Source: Chitinispirillaceae bacterium
GTDB taxonomy: Bacteria; Fibrobacterota; Chitinivibrionia; Chitinivibrionales; Chitinispirillaceae
Length of the DNA: 9,590 nucleotides
Direction: 5' to 3'
Assembly: GCA_016926315.1 (NCBI GenBank)
Contig: JAFGOU010000255.1
Span: 1-9,590 of the forward strand
In this document: piece by piece, positions 6,679 to 9,590 of the stretch
How the letters are laid out: every line of letters begins with the position of its first letter
How positions within the stretch are numbered: position 1 is the stretch's first letter
The notes under the pieces: model-generated
What the model saw: the letters and a program-made list of their open reading frames with translations, nothing else
What the model was told of the DNA's origin: nothing
Database searches by the model: none
Translations under genes and position numbers: made by a program

Positions 6679-6950
6679 GTATACGTTCATTTGTAGAAAA
6701 ATGGCCATCTCAAAATATATGCAATGAATATCAATTGGTTATGCTGATTTTTGTATACGCATCGTATACGGAATGTGAAATTCAGGGCGTATATGCCCGG
6801 CAGAAGCTTCAGTTCGGGTGTATATTATCAAACATGCTCAGGGACCGGTGTTTTTCCACACCTCCGGCATGATTCGCCGGGGTTATGCCGGCCTGAAAGC
6901 CCACGGCGCGCTGGTGGTATCTGAATATCGACGATAGTCAAACAGTATAC
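6679..6950 (+). promoter_or_regulatory. Cluster of GTATAC palindromes upstream of the GH127/146 gene (candidate operators)
   Basis: The 6-bp palindrome GTATAC occurs at 6679-6684, 6753-6758, 6764-6769 and 6945-6950, that is four times in 272 bp, and only rarely elsewhere in the window (for example 1387-1392 inside the GH44 gene). The middle pair forms a perfect inverted repeat with 7-bp arms and a 3-bp centre (GTATACG-CAT-CGTATAC, 6753-6769) and also an 11-bp-spaced direct repeat of GTATACG, i.e. one helical turn. Related GTATAT copies are at 6789 and 6820. The first copy is flanked by CAAATG/CATTTG arms (6673-6678 and 6688-6693). I see no convincing -35/-10 pair here. A regulator binding site for the arabinofuranosidase gene is inferred. 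Confidence 0.4.
6864..6891 (+). other. Stem-loop in the probable 5' leader of the GH127/146 gene
   Basis: CCGGCAT (6864-6870) and ATGCCGG (6885-6891) form a 7-bp perfect stem, extendable to 9 bp with a G-T and an A-T pair, around a GC-containing loop. It lies about 85 nt before the start codon. No T-run follows, so it is not an obvious terminator. It could be leader-RNA structure or a protein site; no riboswitch class is recognised. Confidence 0.3.
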
Positions 6951-6975
6951 AATTTTTTCCGGAAGGGTGGCGTTT

Positions 6976-9177
6976 ATGGTTAAGCGATTTGTTGGAATCT
7001 CCTTTTTAATCTCAGTGTTCTCCTGGTGCGGCGTCATGGCGCAGGACAAGCTCTATTCGAACGAGTTTCCACTCGGGGATATCACCCTTCTGGACGGTCC
7101 GTTTAAAAAGGCCCAGGATTTGAATGTCACTCATTTGCTCAAGTACACCGTCGACCGGCTGCTGGTGTGCTACCGGAAAGATGCGGGGATGCCGACCCAA
7201 GGATTTATTGACTATGAAAACTGGGACGGTCTGAACGGACATATCGGCGGCCACTATCTTTCAGCCCTGGCAATGCAGTACGCGGCAACCGGGAATGCGC
7301 AATGCAAACAGCGCATGGATTACATGGTTACCGAGCTGAAAAAGTGCCAGGATGCGAATGGCAGCAATCCGACCTTTGTCGGGTATATATGCGGTCTGCA
7401 GGGGGGGAAAACGTTGTGGACGCGTATTAAAAACGGCGACGTCGCCGCCATCTGGGACGCCTGGGTACCGTGGTATAACATCCATAAAATATACGCCGGA
7501 CTCAGGGACGCCTGGGTGTACGGCGGCAATGAGACCTCAAAAACCATGTTCCTGAAATTGTGCGACTGGGGGATCAATCTTTGCTCGGGCCTGACCGATG
7601 CGCAGATCCAGCAGATGCTCGGCAGCGAGCACGGCGGGATCAATGAGATGTACGCCGACGCCTACCAGATGACCAGTGATGCCAGGTACCTGACCTTTGC
7701 AAAACGGATGGCGCACAAGGAAATCCTCGACGCCATGGCGCAGAGCAGGGACAATCTGGACGGCAAGCATGCAAACACCCAGGTCGCCAAAGTGGTGGGG
7801 TTCCAGCGTACCGGCGAAGTCGCCCGGGACAACACCTATTTCAATGCTACCAACTACTTCTGGACGAATGTATCCTCAACGAGAAGCATTTCCATCGGCG
7901 GAAACAGCGAAGACGAGCTCTTCCGTTCGGCAAGCCAGTGCATGCGGTTTATCAACGAAAGAAACGGCGTGGAAACGTGCAACTCCTACAACATGCTGAA
8001 GATCAGCGAAGGACTGTTCCGCCAGAAGCCGGATGCCAAGTATATGGATTTTTACGAACGCACGCTGTTCAACCACATCCTTTCCACGCAGCATCCCGTT
8101 CATGGCGGGTATGTCTACTTTACGCCCACCCACCCGCGTCACTATCGCGTCTATTCGGCGCCCGATGTCGCCATGTGGTGCTGTGTCGGCTCGGGCATGG
8201 AAAACCATACCAAGTACGGCCAGTATATTTACACCCATACGGGCGCGAACGACTCGCTTTTTGTCAATCTTTTCATCGCGTCGCAGCTTAACTGGAGGGC
8301 AAAAGGGGTCACCATCAGGCAGGAGACAGCGTTCCCTGATGAGGAACTGGCGACGTTGACTGTCAGCGTCACCGCGCCGGCCGCGTTTAAAATGTACGTA
8401 CGCCACCCGGTGTGGGCGACCAGGGGTGAAATGAAGGTCGTCATCGGGAACGAAACGTTCGGGCTGCAGTCGCAACCCGGCTCCTTTGTCGAACTGAACA
8501 GGACCTGGAACAACGGCGATGTCGTTACCGTGCATTTCCCCATGCACTTTTCTTTTGAGCGGCTCATAAACGTTCCGGCATGGGCGGCCCTTATGCGAGG
8601 TCCCGTTGTTCTGGCGGCGAAAACCAGCACAAGCGCCGCGGATCTTCCGGGCCTTATCGCAGGATCGGCCCGCTTCGGCCACTCTCCCAGCGGCACCCTC
8701 ATGGACCCCAATACCGCGCCCAAGCTGACCCTGAATACCTACAACCTCGATTCCTACTTCAACCCGGTTGCCGGCAAATCGTTGACCTACAAAGCGCCAG
8801 GCATTTTTCAAAACAAGGCGGATACGAATCTGGTGCTGGAACCGTTCTTCCGTCTCCATGACGCCAGGTACATGATGTACTGGAACACCACCGTTTACAC
8901 CGGAACAAGAGGTGAGAACCGGCAGAAAACGACCGGGTGCCTTGAAATAGCGCAATCAAAGGGGGCGATGAAATTGTTGTTCGCCACCGAAGACCCTTCG
9001 CGGCAGGTGCTTCTTTATACGCTGGCAGGGAAAAGAGTGGCGCTCATCCCGGCACCCTTGCGAAGGGCGACCCTTGATTACTCCCTGCACGGGATTACCA
9101 TTAAAAACGGAATGTACATGCTTCAGGTGGTGTCGAGGGATCCCGCGGTTTCGAAAACGTTGTATATCGCCGATTAA
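6976..9177 (+). CDS. Secreted GH127/GH146-type beta-L-arabinofuranosidase (DUF1680)
   Basis: I choose the ATG at 6976 (733 aa), because GGAAGGG (6961-6967) stands 8 nt before it; an in-frame GTG at 6967 overlaps that ribosome site. Residues 1-22 are a signal peptide (MVKRFVGISFLISVF ... VMA-QD). Residues about 30-430 are the DUF1680 (alpha/alpha)6 barrel: FPLGDITLLDGPF, GHIGGHYLSAL (88-98), NIHKIYAGLRDA, EHGGINE, HANTQVAK and GGNSEDELF. The catalytic set known from HypBA1 (Glu plus three Cys binding Zn, one Cys being the nucleophile) is complete: Glu333 and Cys335 in VETCNSYNML, Cys402-Cys403 in MWCCVGSG; Glu314 is the likely acid/base. The motif style looks closer to GH146 than to classical GH127 from memory. 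A beta-sandwich with PFFRLHDARYMMYW (623-636) follows. Residues 662-733 are a sorting-type tail (VLLYTLAGKRVALI ... GMYMLQVV). It should release terminal L-arabinofuranose from pectic arabinan or arabinoproteins outside the cytoplasm. Confidence 0.94.
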   Translation: MVKRFVGISFLISVFSWCGVMAQDKLYSNEFPLGDITLLDGPFKKAQDLNVTHLLKYTVDRLLVCYRKDAGMPTQGFIDYENWDGLNGHIGGHYLSALAMQYAATGNAQCKQRMDYMVTELKKCQDANGSNPTFVGYICGLQGGKTLWTRIKNGDVAAIWDAWVPWYNIHKIYAGLRDAWVYGGNETSKTMFLKLCDWGINLCSGLTDAQIQQMLGSEHGGINEMYADAYQMTSDARYLTFAKRMAHKEILDAMAQSRDNLDGKHANTQVAKVVGFQRTGEVARDNTYFNATNYFWTNVSSTRSISIGGNSEDELFRSASQCMRFINERNGVETCNSYNMLKISEGLFRQKPDAKYMDFYERTLFNHILSTQHPVHGGYVYFTPTHPRHYRVYSAPDVAMWCCVGSGMENHTKYGQYIYTHTGANDSLFVNLFIASQLNWRAKGVTIRQETAFPDEELATLTVSVTAPAAFKMYVRHPVWATRGEMKVVIGNETFGLQSQPGSFVELNRTWNNGDVVTVHFPMHFSFERLINVPAWAALMRGPVVLAAKTSTSAADLPGLIAGSARFGHSPSGTLMDPNTAPKLTLNTYNLDSYFNPVAGKSLTYKAPGIFQNKADTNLVLEPFFRLHDARYMMYWNTTVYTGTRGENRQKTTGCLEIAQSKGAMKLLFATEDPSRQVLLYTLAGKRVALIPAPLRRATLDYSLHGITIKNGMYMLQVVSRDPAVSKTLYIAD

Positions 9178-9213
9178 CAGGCGCCACAGGGCTCTCCGCT
9201 ACGGCTACCCGTC

Positions 9214-9258
9214 AGCGAGTGGCGAGGGGCGGCATGAGTGCCACCTGCCCCTTCCGCT
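9214..9258. terminator. Large imperfect palindrome between convergent genes, possible bidirectional terminator
   Basis: In the 117-bp gap between two convergent stops, AGCG (9214-9217), AGGGGC (9225-9230) and GGCA (9231-9234) pair around a TGAG loop with TGCC (9239-9242), GCCCCT (9247-9252) and CGCT (9255-9258). Internal bulges interrupt the stem. The structure is strong in GC pairs and well placed to end both transcripts, but neither strand has the usual T-run. Confidence 0.35.
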
Positions 9259-9294
9259 CACAATGGCCAGTAACCCCTGCCGTTGTCACTCCTC

Positions 9295-9590
9295 TTACAA
9301 CCGAAGCACGCGCGCGATGAGCGTCCTTGACCCTGCGCTTTTGCCGCATATGAGATACACGCCGCGCGCCGGTAACCTGATTTCGATGGTTCCTCTCGAA
9401 ATCGCACCGTATGCCGCAACGACCTTTCCGTTTGAAGCGATGATTTCAACACGGCCGTAGGTTGCCTTGACGGGCAGGGCAAGCCTGACGATCCCGCCAT
9501 GCGTCCTCAGGGAGCGCGTTGTATGCGTAAAGGACCGGCCGTTCATTTTTGCAGCGTGCACGCCTACGCCGTTATCCGGATTGCCGAGAT
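9295..9590 (-). CDS. C-terminal end of a secreted protein with sorting-type domain, cut by the right edge
   Basis: The minus-strand frame is open to the window edge and ends with TAA at 9295-9297, so this is the 3' end of a gene that starts to the right. A GTG at 9559-9561 is internal: the frame continues upstream as NPDNGVGVHAAKMNG. The visible 98 residues show the same tail pattern as the other secreted proteins here: GRVEIIASNGKVVAAYGAIS, then a strand, ARGVYLICGK, then a basic closing strand ending ARVLRL. This predicts an exported, probably polysaccharide-acting protein, but no catalytic part is visible. Confidence in the frame is good; the function is unknown. Confidence 0.65.
   Translation of the reverse strand, partial: LGNPDNGVGVHAAKMNGRSFTHTTRSLRTHGGIVRLALPVKATYGRVEIIASNGKVVAAYGAISRGTIEIRLPARGVYLICGKSAGSRTLIARVLRL

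Noticed and set aside
6658..6830. Possible insertion-sequence remnant between the BNR fragment and the arabinofuranosidase leader
   Set aside because: There is no transposase-like frame, no terminal inverted repeat pair and no target duplication that I can see; the short inverted repeats are better explained as operators.
6967..6969. GTG start three codons before the chosen ATG of the GH127/146 gene
   Set aside because: The only ribosome site, GGAAGGG, would overlap or touch the GTG, whereas it is well spaced from the ATG at 6976.
7876..8955. Long open frame (359 codons) antisense to the arabinofuranosidase
   Set aside because: It lies wholly inside a gene with all family motifs intact, has no recognisable motif, and long antisense frames are usual in GC-rich coding DNA.

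Overview
The window looks like a chromosomal fragment from a polysaccharide-degrading member of the Fibrobacterota (Fibrobacter / Chitinispirillum-like bacteria). The best taxonomic clue is a TIGR02147/DUF4423 protein, a family expanded into many paralogs in Fibrobacter. It is translationally coupled to a carbohydrate-binding-type lipoprotein. The secreted enzymes also end in degenerate C-terminal sorting-type domains, as is common in Fibrobacterota and Bacteroidota. Assignment to phylum is inference from gene content; no rRNA or housekeeping gene is present.

Layout. (1) 3-1244, plus strand: 3' part of a secreted alginate-lyase-superfamily polysaccharide lyase, cut by the left edge. (2) 1330-3918, minus strand, convergent with it: a modular GH44 endoglucanase/xyloglucanase with signal peptide, GH44 catalytic domain, InlB-type repeat, CBM4/9-like domain and sorting-type tail. 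(3) 3919-4248: 330 bp non-genic, with the GH44 promoter region and a possible remnant of a sorting-domain tail. (4) 4249-6323, minus strand: a two-gene unit of a TIGR02147 probable regulator followed, with a 4-bp ATGA overlap, by a lipoprotein with two carboxypeptidase-regulatory-like folds and a CBM11-like C-terminal domain. (5) 6324-6975: about 650 bp between divergent genes, holding the regulator promoter, a decapitated fragment of a BNR/Asp-box (sialidase-like) protein, and a cluster of GTATAC palindromes upstream of the next gene. (6) 6976-9177, plus strand: a secreted GH127/GH146-type beta-L-arabinofuranosidase with the complete Zn/Cys catalytic set. (7) 9295-9590, minus strand: the C-terminal tail of another secreted protein entering from the right edge.

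Together the genes describe an extracellular plant (or algal) cell-wall degradation locus: GH44 for beta-1,4-glucan, xyloglucan or mannan backbones, GH127/146 for arabinose side chains, and a lyase for uronate polymers. No transporter is visible. The most testable observation is a near-identical element, TTTGGCAACA(T)GTTG on the plus strand, overlapping the -35 region of plausible promoters of both the GH44 gene and the TIGR02147 gene. It suggests that the regulator/lipoprotein pair controls itself and the neighbouring glycosidase. The window also shows gene erosion, with two probable C-terminal gene remnants between intact genes.
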